DNA of 22,116 nt from an uncultured Eubacterium sp. (GCA_910577215.1 CAJTMQ010000011.1:1-22116), one strand, 5' to 3'. Shown: positions 1 to 8,241, counted from the first letter of the stretch. Notes: generated by a model not told the origin, from the letters alone. Numbers and translations: made by a program.

Positions 1-30
1 CGTTATTAAAGTGAAAGGACCTTTCGAAAA

Positions 31-38
31 AGGAGGTG
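31..38 (+). promoter_or_regulatory. Ribosome binding site fixing the sigma factor start
   Basis: AGGAGGTG lies 5 nt before the ATG at 44. It decides between that ATG and an in-frame GTG at 11, which has no comparable site. No promoter can be judged because only 43 nt upstream are visible. Confidence 0.85.
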
Positions 39-43
39 ACATA

Positions 44-526
44 ATGAGTGAGAATGAATTTATAACCATTGTAAAGCGAAATAATCAGCGCATATATCTT
101 ATTGCACTTTCATATACACAAAACAGCACAGATGCAGAGGATATTATGCAGAATGTTTTTATGAAGCTTTGGAAGCACGGCAAACCCTTTGAAAATGATG
201 AGCATATAGATAAATGGCTCACGACAGTCTGCATAAATGAAAGCAAGGACTATATAAAAAATCCTTTCAGAAAACGGAATGTGCCGATTGATGAAGCTAT
301 AAATACCGCAGTGTTTGACAAGGCAGGTAATATTGATTTATTCAGAGCTGTTATGTCCCTTCCGACAAAGGAGCGAACAATAATTCATTTGTTTTACTAC
401 GAGGATATGAGCATTTCGGATATTTCCCGGGTATTAAAAATAAAAGAGTCCTCCGTTAAAACAAGACTGTTTCGTGCAAGAAAAAAAATGAAAGTGCTTT
501 TAGGAGATGAATGGATAAATGAATAA
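44..526 (+). CDS. ECF-type RNA polymerase sigma factor, sigma-70 family
   Basis: This 160-residue protein has the two-domain layout of extracytoplasmic-function sigma factors. Region 2 spans about residues 8-73, with the typical DAEDIMQNVFMKLW stretch at 30-43 that contacts core polymerase and the -10 element. Region 4 spans about 98-152, with LPTKER at 106-111 and a helix-turn-helix at 123-142 for the -35 element. There is no region 1.1 or 3. The ATG at 44 is chosen because of its AGGAGGTG site. The gene overlaps the next one by 8 nt, so the two are probably translationally coupled and form a sigma/anti-sigma module. Inferred role: redirecting polymerase to a small stress regulon, often including its own operon. 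The signal is unknown. The pair faces the ribosomal cluster tail to tail and is not functionally tied to it. Confidence 0.93.
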   Translation: MSENEFITIVKRNNQRIYLIALSYTQNSTDAEDIMQNVFMKLWKHGKPFENDEHIDKWLTTVCINESKDYIKNPFRKRNVPIDEAINTAVFDKAGNIDLFRAVMSLPTKERTIIHLFYYEDMSISDISRVLKIKESSVKTRLFRARKKMKVLLGDEWINE

Positions 527-1490
527 GGATAAATATAAGGCAACTTTCAAAGAGCTTTCACCTTCCAAAGAGGCAGTTGAAAGGATTTTTGAAATGACAA
601 GTGACAAAAAGAAATTTAATCATAATAAAATATTCAAACGCATTGCAGCTACGGTTTTATCCTTTGTGCTTCTGATAGGAGCAGGCGTTTGTGCTGATTA
701 CATTGTACAAAAGAATTATGAGTCAAGCATCAGTTTTCCTGATAATAAGCTTGGTGTGCTTGTTGCCTGTGCCTCAGAAAAAGGATTGGTAAAAATAGAA
801 AATCTGAATGAGCAGGAGTTTTTTTACAGAATTTATGTTATTGATTACACAAATGATGAGAAAAGACAAAAGATGGAAAATGATTGTAACCGTGAAAATA
901 ATGAACAAAGGAAAATTTCAGAAAAATTATCTAAAAAAGATATCGGAACTCACACGACCAGTAGTTTCAGTACACTGAATAACGGTATGCTTCGCACGCT
1001 GAATACAGGAAATCTTGTATTAAACCTTAACAATTATTCAAATGTTAAGAATATTACAATTGAAAATGTAAGTAAATATGGAGAACTTCAATTTTCTTAT
1101 GTAACTGAAAACACAGGAGAGTTTTTTTCCGAAACAGAAAACTTAAATGTTTTTATAACACCACTAGGTGAAGAAGATGCAGTATATGCAAATAAACATA
1201 TATGCGATAATAAAATATCTGTAACAGGGGAAGAACTTCAATTCAGCAAAAACACGGGCTTACACTCTATGGGTATTGGAAAACACGAAATTAATAAAGG
1301 TTATGAGTTTAGCTGGGATATATCAAATGCTCTGTATCAGGAACTTGAAAAGGACATTAATTTTGACCTTACAAAAATTACAGATACAATTACATTCAAC
1401 GTTAATTATCTTGACGGTACAACAGAAAGTACAATTGTAAATATATCCTTTGATTCAGAAGGATATATGCACTTATCAAACGGCAGCTGA
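519..1490 (+). CDS. Probable membrane-bound anti-sigma factor, single transmembrane segment
   Basis: This 323-residue protein has a short basic N-terminal cytoplasmic part (about 1-41, with the helix-like FKELSPSKEAVERIFEM at 10-26). One hydrophobic segment follows at about 42-60, and then about 260 polar residues, presumably outside the membrane and rich in predicted beta structure, Asn and Thr. The layout and the 8-nt overlap with the sigma gene fit the anti-sigma proteins (DUF4179-like group) encoded beside ECF sigma factors in Clostridia. The family assignment is by architecture only. I see no zinc-binding HxxxCxxC motif of the ZAS type. The extracellular part would be the sensor, but its ligand cannot be read from the sequence. 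AGGAG at 502-506 lies 12 nt before the ATG, so coupling to upstream translation is likely. The gene is visibly more A+T-rich than the ribosomal genes. Confidence 0.72.
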   Translation: MNKDKYKATFKELSPSKEAVERIFEMTSDKKKFNHNKIFKRIAATVLSFVLLIGAGVCADYIVQKNYESSISFPDNKLGVLVACASEKGLVKIENLNEQEFFYRIYVIDYTNDEKRQKMENDCNRENNEQRKISEKLSKKDIGTHTTSSFSTLNNGMLRTLNTGNLVLNLNNYSNVKNITIENVSKYGELQFSYVTENTGEFFSETENLNVFITPLGEEDAVYANKHICDNKISVTGEELQFSKNTGLHSMGIGKHEINKGYEFSWDISNALYQELEKDINFDLTKITDTITFNVNYLDGTTESTIVNISFDSEGYMHLSNGS

Positions 1491-1504
1491 TACAGCAACA
1501 AAAG

Positions 1505-1540
1505 GAAAAAAGGAACACTGAAATTCAGTGTTCCTTAATT
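1505..1540 (-). terminator. Intrinsic terminator of the ribosomal cluster, probably bidirectional
   Basis: Near-perfect inverted repeat: AAGGAACACTGAA (1510-1522) and TTCAGTGTTCCTT (1524-1536). Read on the minus strand it is followed by a run of six T (1510-1505), so it ends the rplQ transcript. On the plus strand the downstream tract (AATTATTTAT) is weaker, but it may also stop the anti-sigma transcript arriving from the other side. Confidence 0.88.
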
Positions 1541-1558
1541 ATTTATGGTTGTATTATC

Positions 1559-1900
1559 TTATACAAGCTCTATGATGCACATTTCTGCTGCGTCACCACG
1601 ACGAGGGCCTGTTTTGATAATACGGCAATAACCGCCGTTTCTGTCTTCATATTTTGGAGCGATTTCATCAAAAAGCTTCTTAACTACGTCCTCTTTTGTA
1701 ACGTAAGCAAGAACCTGTCTTCTTGAATGAAGGGTATCGTTCTTACCGAGAGTAATCATCTTCTCAGCCATTGCACGAACTTCCTTAGCTCTTGTAACGG
1801 TTGTTTCAATCTTGCCGTTTTCTAAAAGATAAGTTACCATTCCTCTGAGCATTGCCCTTCTGTGATCAGTAGGTCTGCCCAATTTTCTGGTACCTGGCAT
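1559..1900 (-). CDS. rplQ: 50S ribosomal protein L17
   Basis: This 113-residue protein is a full-length bacterial L17, which binds 23S rRNA near the exit-tunnel side of the large subunit. The N-terminus with the basic KLGRPTDHRRAMLRGM stretch and the C-terminal RIIKTGPRRGDAAEMCIIEL signature are both present, which identifies the family. It is the last gene of the cluster, 14 nt after rpoA, with GGAGGG before its ATG. The strong hairpin at 1505-1540 follows. Nothing is missing or unusual. Confidence 0.98.
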   Translation of the reverse strand: MPGTRKLGRPTDHRRAMLRGMVTYLLENGKIETTVTRAKEVRAMAEKMITLGKNDTLHSRRQVLAYVTKEDVVKKLFDEIAPKYEDRNGGYCRIIKTGPRRGDAAEMCIIELV

Positions 1901-1914
1901 AGAAATTCCCTCCT

Positions 1915-2871
1915 TTAGTCCTCTTCATGACTAAGTCCGAAACCAAGTGATGAGAGCTTTGCGATAACTTCATCAAGACTCTTACGTCCGAGGTTTCTAA
2001 CCTTCATCATATCTTCTTCGGATTTTCCGATTAAATCTTCTACAGTATTAATGCCTGCTCTCTTCAGGCAGTTGAAAGAACGAACTGAAAGATCAAGCTC
2101 TTCAATAGTCATTTCAAGAACCTTCTCTTTACCGTCATCATCCTTTTCCACCATAATTTCCTTGCTGCCTACCTCATCGGAAAGATCAACAAAGAGCTTA
2201 AGGTGATCGTTAAGAATCTTAGCTGCGAGTGATGCAGCCTCATCTGCAGGAATTGTGCCGTCTGTTTCAACATCAAGAACAAGCTTATCGAGATCTGTCT
2301 GCTGTCCTACACGAGTGTTCTCAACAGTATAGTTAACCTTGAGAACCGGAGTATAAATGGAATCTATAGCAATAGTTCCGATAGGAAGATCCATCAACTG
2401 CTTATTACGATCGCAAGGAACATAGCCTCTGCCGCCGTCTGCGGTGAGTTCCATTGTTACACTTGCACCCTCATCAAGATAAGCAATATGAAGATCCGGG
2501 TTAAGAATCTCTACATCTGAACCGTGTTCAATATCACCGGCAGTGATTTCACCTTCGCCGTGTGCTTTGATATAAAGAGTCTTTGCACTTTCATCATGTA
2601 TTTTAAGAATTACATTTTTAAGATTGAGAACAATCTCTGTAACGTCCTCTTTAACATGAGGAATAGTAGAAAACTCGTGTAATACACCATCAATCTTAAC
2701 GGAAGTGATAGCATAGCCCGGAAGTGATGAAAGAAGAACTCTTCTCATGCCGTTTCCGAGAGTTGTGCCGAAGCCTCTTTCAAGAGGTTCAACGACAAAC
2801 TTACCTACACTTCTGCTTCCCTGAGTAGATAACTCTACTATATCGATATTAGGCTTATCAATTTCTATCAT
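1915..2871 (-). CDS. rpoA: DNA-directed RNA polymerase subunit alpha
   Basis: At 318 residues this is a normal alpha subunit. The N-terminal domain (about 1-230) dimerises and scaffolds beta and beta'; it contains the conserved FVVEPLERGFGTTLGNGMRRVLLSSLPG block early on. A short charged linker rich in Asp, Lys and Glu follows. The C-terminal domain (about 255-315) carries the LDLSVRSFNCLKRAGI and MKVRNLGRKSLDEV helices that bind UP elements and activators. It sits in the alpha operon position after rpsD. The preceding gap is 55 nt, longer than most here, with TAGGAGG ahead of the ATG. Confidence 0.99.
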   Translation of the reverse strand: MIEIDKPNIDIVELSTQGSRSVGKFVVEPLERGFGTTLGNGMRRVLLSSLPGYAITSVKIDGVLHEFSTIPHVKEDVTEIVLNLKNVILKIHDESAKTLYIKAHGEGEITAGDIEHGSDVEILNPDLHIAYLDEGASVTMELTADGGRGYVPCDRNKQLMDLPIGTIAIDSIYTPVLKVNYTVENTRVGQQTDLDKLVLDVETDGTIPADEAASLAAKILNDHLKLFVDLSDEVGSKEIMVEKDDDGKEKVLEMTIEELDLSVRSFNCLKRAGINTVEDLIGKSEEDMMKVRNLGRKSLDEVIAKLSSLGFGLSHEED

Positions 2872-2926
2872 TTAAAAGCCTCCTAAATTATATTTTGTTG
2901 CACTAAATAAAAGAAATGATCAACTA

Positions 2927-3553
2927 TTATTTAGAGTAGAACTCGACAATAAGATGCTCTTCAACAGGAGTTGCGATTTCTTCCCTTTCAGGGGTTCTTA
3001 AAATCTTAACTTCCATTGCATCGTTATTCTTTTCCATCCACATTGGTACAGGGCGAGAAGCATTAGCCTCAGCAATTGCCTTGTAATCATCTGTAGATTT
3101 TGTTTTTTCTCTTACAGCAACAACATCACCTGCAGAAAGAAGATAAGATGGAATATCCACTTTTCCGCCGTTAACGGTGAAATGTGCATGATTTACAAGC
3201 TGACGAGCCTGAGCTCTTGAGCTTGCAAAGCCTGCTTCGTATACAACATTATCCAAACGGCTTTCGCAAATCTGAAGAAGATTTGTACCGGTTACACCGG
3301 CTTTTCTTGCAGCCATAAGGAAATATTTGTGGAACTGACCTTCAGCAATACCATAGTAACGGCGAGCGCTCTGCTTAGCACGAAGCTGAAGACCGTATTC
3401 TGAAGTTTTTTTGCGGTTTTGACCATGCTGGCCAGGTGCATATGAACGACGTTCAATAGCACATTTACCTGTATAGCATCTGTCACCCTTAAGGAAAAGC
3501 TTCTTTCCCTCACGGCGGCAAAGCTTACAAGCAGGTCCTGTATATCTTGCCAT
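2927..3553 (-). CDS. rpsD: 30S ribosomal protein S4, zinc-binding (C+) form
   Basis: This 208-residue S4 binds the 5' domain of 16S rRNA early in 30S assembly and helps form the mRNA entry site. Cys9, Cys12, Cys26 and Cys31 form the CxxC...CxxxxC zinc site of the C+ type; many relatives carry a version without cysteines. The S4 RNA-binding domain (about 96-160) includes the ESRLDNVVYEAGFASSRAQA stretch. In other bacteria S4 is an autoregulator of its operon. No S4-binding pseudoknot was established here by eye. GGAGG precedes the ATG by 9 nt. Confidence 0.98.
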   Translation of the reverse strand: MARYTGPACKLCRREGKKLFLKGDRCYTGKCAIERRSYAPGQHGQNRKKTSEYGLQLRAKQSARRYYGIAEGQFHKYFLMAARKAGVTGTNLLQICESRLDNVVYEAGFASSRAQARQLVNHAHFTVNGGKVDIPSYLLSAGDVVAVREKTKSTDDYKAIAEANASRPVPMWMEKNNDAMEVKILRTPEREEIATPVEEHLIVEFYSK

Positions 3554-3575
3554 ATCAAGTAACCTCCATTAAATA

Positions 3576-3971
3576 CTATACACGACGTCTTTTTGGTGGA
3601 CGACAGCCATTGTGTGGAATAGGAGTAACATCTTTAATAAGAGTAACGCTGAGTCCAACAGATTCTAATGCTCTGATTGCGGATTCACGGCCGGCTCCCG
3701 GTCCCTTAACGTAAACTTCAACAGTTTTCATACCGTGCTCCATTGCAGCCTTAGCAGCTGTTTCAGCAGCTGTCTGAGCAGCGAAAGGAGTTGATTTTCT
3801 TGAGCCTCTGAAGCCCATTTCACCTGCTGATGCCCAAGAAACTGCATTTCCCTGCATATCAGCAATTGTTACGATAGTGTTGTTGAAGGTTGACTGAATA
3901 TGAACTGTACCACGCTCAATATTTTTCTTCTCACGACGCTTGTGTGAAGTTGTGGTCTTTTTTGTAGCCAT
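3576..3971 (-). CDS. rpsK: 30S ribosomal protein S11
   Basis: At 131 residues this is a complete S11, a platform protein near the mRNA exit and E site. It shows the family stretches VHIQSTFNNTIVTI, SAGEMGFRGSRKSTPFAAQ and VKGPGAGRESAIRAL, and ends with the basic tail HNGCRPPKRRRV. The first 18 or so residues are a basic Lys/Thr/Ser/Arg extension typical of Bacillota. It lies between rpsM (21 nt) and rpsD (22 nt) in the conserved alpha-operon order. Confidence 0.99.
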   Translation of the reverse strand: MATKKTTTSHKRREKKNIERGTVHIQSTFNNTIVTIADMQGNAVSWASAGEMGFRGSRKSTPFAAQTAAETAAKAAMEHGMKTVEVYVKGPGAGRESAIRALESVGLSVTLIKDVTPIPHNGCRPPKRRRV

Positions 3972-3992
3972 ACTTGTTGTTTCCTCCTACAA

Positions 3993-4361
3993 TTATTTCT
4001 TCTTGTTTGCTATGGTCTTTTTAGGACCTTTACGTGTACGTGCATTGTTCTTTGAAGTCTGTCCTCTGACAGGAAGACCCTTTCTGTGACGAATGCCACG
4101 ATAGCAACCGATTTCTATAAGTCTTTTGATATCGAACGCAACATCTCTGCGAAGGTCACCTTCAACAGTTACGTTCTTTTCAATGTAATCACGAATTTTA
4201 GAAACTTCATCCTCAGACAAATCTCTGCAGCGAGTGTCTGGATTAATTCCTGTTGCTTCGATAATCTGAGTAGCTATTGTTCTGCCGATACCATAAATAT
4301 AGGTAAGACCGATTTCTACTCTTTTATCATTAGGTAAGTCAACACCTGAAATACGTGCCAT
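3993..4361 (-). CDS. rpsM: 30S ribosomal protein S13
   Basis: This 122-residue S13 sits in the 30S head and forms intersubunit bridges with the 50S. The helix-two-turn-helix region (LPNDKRVEIGLTYIYGIG) and the C-terminal RHRKGLPVRGQTSKNNARTR block, followed by a lysine-rich tail, are diagnostic. The start MARISGVDLP matches the family. It lies 32 nt downstream of rpmJ. Confidence 0.99.
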   Translation of the reverse strand: MARISGVDLPNDKRVEIGLTYIYGIGRTIATQIIEATGINPDTRCRDLSEDEVSKIRDYIEKNVTVEGDLRRDVAFDIKRLIEIGCYRGIRHRKGLPVRGQTSKNNARTRKGPKKTIANKKK

Positions 4362-4393
4362 TTTACAGTTTACCTCCGAATCTTAGTTCAGGA

Positions 4394-4507
4394 TTAGCCC
4401 TGACGCTGTTTATGCTTAGGATTTTCACAGATAACCATTACTTTTCCATTGCGTTTGATTACTTTGCATTTATCGCAAATTTTCTTTACAGAAGGTCTAA
4501 CTTTCAT
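4394..4507 (-). CDS. rpmJ: 50S ribosomal protein L36, zinc-binding form
   Basis: This 37-residue gene was found by reading the gap between infA and rpsM. The translation begins MKVRPSVKKICDKC and ends NPKHKQRQG, which matches bacterial L36. The zinc ribbon is Cys11, Cys14, Cys27 and His32, so this is the zinc-dependent form. AAGGAGG lies a few nucleotides before the ATG. L36 packs against 23S rRNA helices on the large subunit and is added late in assembly. The position between infA and rpsM is the standard one. Confidence 0.97.
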   Translation of the reverse strand: MKVRPSVKKICDKCKVIKRNGKVMVICENPKHKQRQG

Positions 4508-4527
4508 TTTGAATATCCTCCTTAAAA

Positions 4528-4746
4528 TTACTTTGAACGCCAAATAATACGACCTTTGGTAAGATCATATGGTGACATTTCAATTGTTACCTTATCACCG
4601 GGAAGAATACGAATATTATTCATACGAAGCTTTCCGCTGATATGGGCCAGAATAATGTGATTATTCTGAAGTGAAACCTTAAAAGTTGTGTTTGGTAACA
4701 CCTCAATCACAGTACCTTCAACTTCAATCATATCTGACTTTGACAT
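4528..4746 (-). CDS. infA: Translation initiation factor IF-1
   Basis: IF-1 binds the 30S A site during initiation and assists IF-2 and IF-3. The protein is essentially a single OB-fold of 72 residues, with the family start MSKSDMIEVEGTVIEVLPN and the later GDKVTIEMSPYDLTKGRI block. Two adjacent ATG codons occur at 4749 and 4746. The second gives the canonical N-terminus and a better 7-nt spacing from GAGG, so it is used; the first would add one Met. The gap to the upstream map gene is about 90 nt. Confidence 0.97.
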   Translation of the reverse strand: MSKSDMIEVEGTVIEVLPNTTFKVSLQNNHIILAHISGKLRMNNIRILPGDKVTIEMSPYDLTKGRIIWRSK

Positions 4747-4836
4747 CATTATACCTCGCTATATCTATACGATTAAGATGTTTTAATTTAACTGGAATCA
4801 CATCGCGGCGTAATCGCCTGCAATTGATTGCAAACA

Positions 4837-5586
4837 TCAGACCTTTGTCATTATAACAGGACCGTTAGGCGTTATTGCAATTGTGTGCTCAAAATGAGCT
4901 GCAAGCTTACCGTCTGCCGTAACAATAGTCCAGCCGTCTGATAATTGTTTTACCTTATAGGTTCCCTGATTGATCATCGGTTCAATTGCCAATGTCATTC
5001 CGGGTAACAGTCTGATACCACGTCCTTCGTGCCCGAAGTTAGGTACACTTGGATCTTCATGAAGCTTTCTGCCCACGCCGTGACCTACGAAATCACGAAC
5101 AACACCATAACCGCGTTCCTCGCAATAGGTCTGAACTGCATGGCCAATATCGCCGATTCTGTTGCCGGGTACAGCCTGCTCAATACCTTTATAAAGGCTC
5201 TCACGGGTTGTATCTATCAGCCGCTTTGCTTCGGGAGAGCAAGTCCCTGCCACAAAAGTTGCAGCATTATCGCCGTTATAACCATTCTTTGCAGCACCAA
5301 GATCAATACTGACTATATCACCCTCTTGAATGATACGGTTCTTCTTGGGTATGCCGTGGATAACTTCATTATTTATGGAAATACATGCGGTAGCAGGAAA
5401 ATCATAAAGCCCAAGGAAGTTCGGAGTTGCTCCTCTCTTCTTGATTAAATCATAAGCAATTTTATCAATTTCCTTAGTGGAAACACCCGGCTTAACTGCC
5501 TCGCCTGCCACCATTAATGCTTCAGCTGAAATCTGACACGCTTCTTTCATAAGCTCCAGCTCTCTGCTGCTTTTTAGCACTACCAT
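4837..5586 (-). CDS. map: Type I methionine aminopeptidase
   Basis: This 249-residue enzyme removes the initiator Met from nascent proteins at the tunnel exit. The five metal ligands of the pita-bread fold are all visible: Asp95 (SIDLG), Asp106 (GDNA), His169 (GHGVG), Glu202 (IEPM) and Glu233 (HFEHT). His77 (VIHGIP) is the usual substrate-contact histidine. The ATG at 5586 is preceded by GGAGG with 6-nt spacing and directly follows the adk stop codon. A longer in-frame start at 5613 would overlap adk and lacks such a site. The length is normal and there is no N-terminal extension. Confidence 0.98.
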   Translation of the reverse strand: MVVLKSSRELELMKEACQISAEALMVAGEAVKPGVSTKEIDKIAYDLIKKRGATPNFLGLYDFPATACISINNEVIHGIPKKNRIIQEGDIVSIDLGAAKNGYNGDNAATFVAGTCSPEAKRLIDTTRESLYKGIEQAVPGNRIGDIGHAVQTYCEERGYGVVRDFVGHGVGRKLHEDPSVPNFGHEGRGIRLLPGMTLAIEPMINQGTYKVKQLSDGWTIVTADGKLAAHFEHTIAITPNGPVIMTKV

Positions 5587-5587
5587 G

Positions 5588-6220
5588 TTAATCCTCCAAT
5601 GCTTTAAAGACAAGAGCAGTCGTATCTGCTACTTCTTCCTGACCTTCAACAATAACAAGCTTGCCGAGGTTTGCATAGAAATCTTTAAGCGGTTCAGTCA
5701 TTTCATGGTATTCTGCCAATCTTGCCTGAACTGTTTCAGGAGCATCGTCTTTACGCTGAACAAGTTCGCCGCCGCAGGCATCGCAAACTCCGTCTACCGC
5801 AGGCTTTTTGTAAAGCATATGGTATGAATTTGCACATTTTGAACAAACACGGCGACCGGACATTCTTGCGGTAATTTTTTCATCAGGCACTTCAATATCA
5901 AGCACCTTGTCGATTGCAATACCCATATCCTCCAAAGCCTGAGCCTGTGGAATTGTACGTGGGAAACCGTCAAGTATAAATCCGTTTTCGCAATCTTTTT
6001 CTTTTAATCTATCTTTAATAATTCCGATAACAACTTCATCGGGAACAAGCTGACCTGCCTCCATGTAAGACTTAGCCTTAAGTCCCATTTCAGTGCCCTC
6101 TTTAAGAGCAGCACGAATAATATTACCGGTTGAAACAGCAGGGATACCATACTTTTCAACAATCTTTTCAGCCTGGGTGCCTTTGCCGGCACCCGGAGCT
6201 CCAAGAAGAATCAATTTCAT
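5588..6220 (-). CDS. adk: Adenylate kinase, zinc-lid form
   Basis: This 210-residue enzyme catalyses ATP + AMP to 2 ADP in the cytoplasm. The P-loop GAPGAGKGT is at residues 7-15 and DGFPRT at 84-89. The long LID domain (about 120-160) has Cys126, Cys129, Cys146 and Cys149, the structural zinc site common in Gram-positive enzymes. The start at 6220 gives the canonical MKLILLGAPG. An upstream in-frame ATG at 6247 would overlap secY. The ribosome binding site is modest (AAAGG about 11 nt upstream), so coupling with secY, whose stop lies 19 nt upstream, may help. The position secY-adk-map is the classic Gram-positive arrangement. Confidence 0.98.
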   Translation of the reverse strand: MKLILLGAPGAGKGTQAEKIVEKYGIPAVSTGNIIRAALKEGTEMGLKAKSYMEAGQLVPDEVVIGIIKDRLKEKDCENGFILDGFPRTIPQAQALEDMGIAIDKVLDIEVPDEKITARMSGRRVCSKCANSYHMLYKKPAVDGVCDACGGELVQRKDDAPETVQARLAEYHEMTEPLKDFYANLGKLVIVEGQEEVADTTALVFKALED

Positions 6221-6239
6221 AAAAACTTCAACCTTTCTA

Positions 6240-7589
6240 TTAGTCAAGGAAGCCCTTATAATGACGCATCATCATCTGGGATTCAAGCTGACGAACTGTT
6301 TCAAGAGCAACACCGCACATAATGATAATTGATGTGCCGCCTAATGTGATAGACATGCCGCCACCCTGACCTTCCTCTGAAAGAGGAGGAATTGCTGCAT
6401 CAGCAATAAGTGACCATATAATCGGGAACAGTGCAACTACCGAAAGCATAAGAACACCGATAAGAACAAGTCTTGTGATTACTCTGAAGATGTAATCCGA
6501 TGTTGGCTTACCCGGACGAATACCGGGGATTGCACCATTGTTTTTACGAAGGTTGTTTGCCATTTCAATTGGGTTGTACTGAATTGTGCTATAGAAATAA
6601 GCAAAGAAAATTATAAGAATGAAATACATTCCTGCGTACCACCAGGAATCGCTCTGGAACGCATTAAAGAATTTCTCCCAGAATGTTCCTTCGTACTTAT
6701 TAGATGCAATAAACATCTGAACCGTACCCGGAAGTGAAAGGATTGATGATGCAAAAATGATTGGAAGTACGCCGCTCATATTAACCTTAATCGGCATATG
6801 AGTTGACTGACCGCCATACATTTTACGACCAACAACACGCTTTGCATACTGAATCGGAAGTCTTCTTTCTGCATTATCCATAAATACGATGTAACAAATC
6901 ATTAATATGAATATTACAAGTACAACAGGAACAAGAATTGTGTAAACAAGTCTTCCTGTATCAAGATACTGGAGTAATTGTTTAATGAGGGTTGGGAAAC
7001 GAGATACGATACCTGCGAAGAGGATTATTGAAATACCGTTGCCGATACCATCAATAGTAATCTGTTCACCAAGCCACATAATAATTGCTGTTCCGGCAGT
7101 TAATACTGCAATAATTACAATTGCCTGGAATACAGCAGCAAATCCTTTAAGTGCAACACCATCAGCATCTGTCATAAGATAGTTGTTTGCACGAAGGAAG
7201 AAATAATATGCAAGTGACTGAAGAATAGCAAGAGCAACTGTTACATAACGAGTTATGGAAGCAATCTTCTTTCTGCCTTCTTCGCCCTCTTTCTGCAGCC
7301 TTTCCAATGCAGGAATTGCTACAGCAAGGAGCTGCATAATAATTGAAGAGTTGATATACGGGGTGATTGACATAGCGAAAATGGTTCCGTATGTGAACGC
7401 ACTACCCGTCATGAGACTTAAATAGGTTAAAATGGTGTTACCCTTTCCTACATCAATTTCATCAACAATGTTGAGAAACGGAACAGGAATCATTGATCCT
7501 ATACGGAAAATAAGGATAATAAATGCTGTAAAGAGAAGCTTTTTTCTGATATCTGCAACCTTCCAAGCATTAACGAGGGTTTTAATCAT
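6240..7589 (-). CDS. secY: Preprotein translocase subunit SecY
   Basis: This 449-residue integral membrane protein forms the Sec channel with SecE and SecG. About ten hydrophobic segments are visible, starting near residue 18. The plug region follows TM1, and ITPYINSSIIMQLL marks TM2b. The PIQYAKRVVGRKMYGGQSTH loop and the NPIEMANNLRKNNGAIPGIRPG cytoplasmic loop are characteristic SecY signatures for SecA and ribosome binding. The ATG follows the rplO stop with no spacer (TAAATG), and its GGAGGTG lies inside the end of rplO. Translation is therefore probably coupled. Confidence 0.99.
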   Translation of the reverse strand: MIKTLVNAWKVADIRKKLLFTAFIILIFRIGSMIPVPFLNIVDEIDVGKGNTILTYLSLMTGSAFTYGTIFAMSITPYINSSIIMQLLAVAIPALERLQKEGEEGRKKIASITRYVTVALAILQSLAYYFFLRANNYLMTDADGVALKGFAAVFQAIVIIAVLTAGTAIIMWLGEQITIDGIGNGISIILFAGIVSRFPTLIKQLLQYLDTGRLVYTILVPVVLVIFILMICYIVFMDNAERRLPIQYAKRVVGRKMYGGQSTHMPIKVNMSGVLPIIFASSILSLPGTVQMFIASNKYEGTFWEKFFNAFQSDSWWYAGMYFILIIFFAYFYSTIQYNPIEMANNLRKNNGAIPGIRPGKPTSDYIFRVITRLVLIGVLMLSVVALFPIIWSLIADAAIPPLSEEGQGGGMSITLGGTSIIIMCGVALETVRQLESQMMMRHYKGFLD

Positions 7590-8033
7590 TTAAAGCACCT
7601 CCACCTTACCACCTGCAGCCTCAATTTTTGCTTTTGCTGTTTCACTAATAGCAGCAACCTTAATGGTTAATGCCTTTGTGATTTCACCCTTACCAAGAAT
7701 TTTAACACCGTCAAGCTCCTTCTTGATAAGACCGCAAGCTTTAAGACTTGCTGCATCTACAACAGCACCACTTTCAAATCTCTCTTCAAGTGATGAAAGA
7801 TTAACAACAGCATACTCTGTTCTGAAAATGTTGTTGAAACCTCTTTTAGGAACACGTCTTTGAAGCGGCATCTGACCACCTTCAAAACCAGGGCGACGGC
7901 TGTAGCCTGCGCGTGCCTTAGCACCCTTATGACCCTTACCTGCAGTTTTGCCCTGACCTGAACCGGCACCACGACCGATTCTTTTTACATCCTTCTTTGA
8001 TCCCTGAGCCGGAGAAAGTTCATGTAATTTCAT
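7590..8033 (-). CDS. rplO: 50S ribosomal protein L15
   Basis: This 147-residue L15 binds the centre of 23S rRNA during late 50S assembly. The Gly/Arg/Lys-rich N-terminal extension (GRGAGSGQGKTAGKGHKGAK) and the downstream GFEGGQMPLQRRVPKRGF block identify it. The globular C-terminal half is complete. It lies 16 nt after rpmD and abuts secY directly. Confidence 0.99.
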   Translation of the reverse strand: MKLHELSPAQGSKKDVKRIGRGAGSGQGKTAGKGHKGAKARAGYSRRPGFEGGQMPLQRRVPKRGFNNIFRTEYAVVNLSSLEERFESGAVVDAASLKACGLIKKELDGVKILGKGEITKALTIKVAAISETAKAKIEAAGGKVEVL

Positions 8034-8049
8034 TTATCTGCACCTCCTC

Positions 8050-8229
8050 TTAGCCTTCTACAACTTCTACAAGGTGAGAAATCTTAGCGATTTTACCCTG
8101 AGTCTGTGCATTGTCTGGCTGAACTGTTTCGTTGCCTATTTTACGAAGACCAAGTGAGTGGGCGGTGGCAATCTGGTCTTTTTTGCTACCAATTAAGCTC
8201 TTAACGAGCTTTATTTTAATATCTGCCAT
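8050..8229 (-). CDS. rpmD: 50S ribosomal protein L30
   Basis: This 59-residue gene was recovered by translating the gap between rpsE and rplO. The protein starts MADIKIKLVKSLIGSKKDQ and continues with the AHSLGLRKIGNETVQPDN stretch, the usual L30 ferredoxin-like fold sequence. It ends HLVEVVEG. GGAGGG lies 7 nt before the ATG. L30 is absent from some bacterial lineages, so its presence in the standard rpsE-rpmD-rplO order is worth recording. The reading frame is uninterrupted. Confidence 0.97.
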   Translation of the reverse strand: MADIKIKLVKSLIGSKKDQIATAHSLGLRKIGNETVQPDNAQTQGKIAKISHLVEVVEG

Positions 8230-8241
8230 TTTCCACCCTCC

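Noticed and set aside
2872..2926. TATAAT in the rpsD-rpoA gap as an internal promoter
   Set aside because: The best -35 at acceptable spacing (TTCTTT) matches only two positions. Not supported without start-site data.
5029..5448. Plus-strand 139-codon ORF opposite map
   Set aside because: Complement shadow of map; no ribosome site or recognisable protein sequence.
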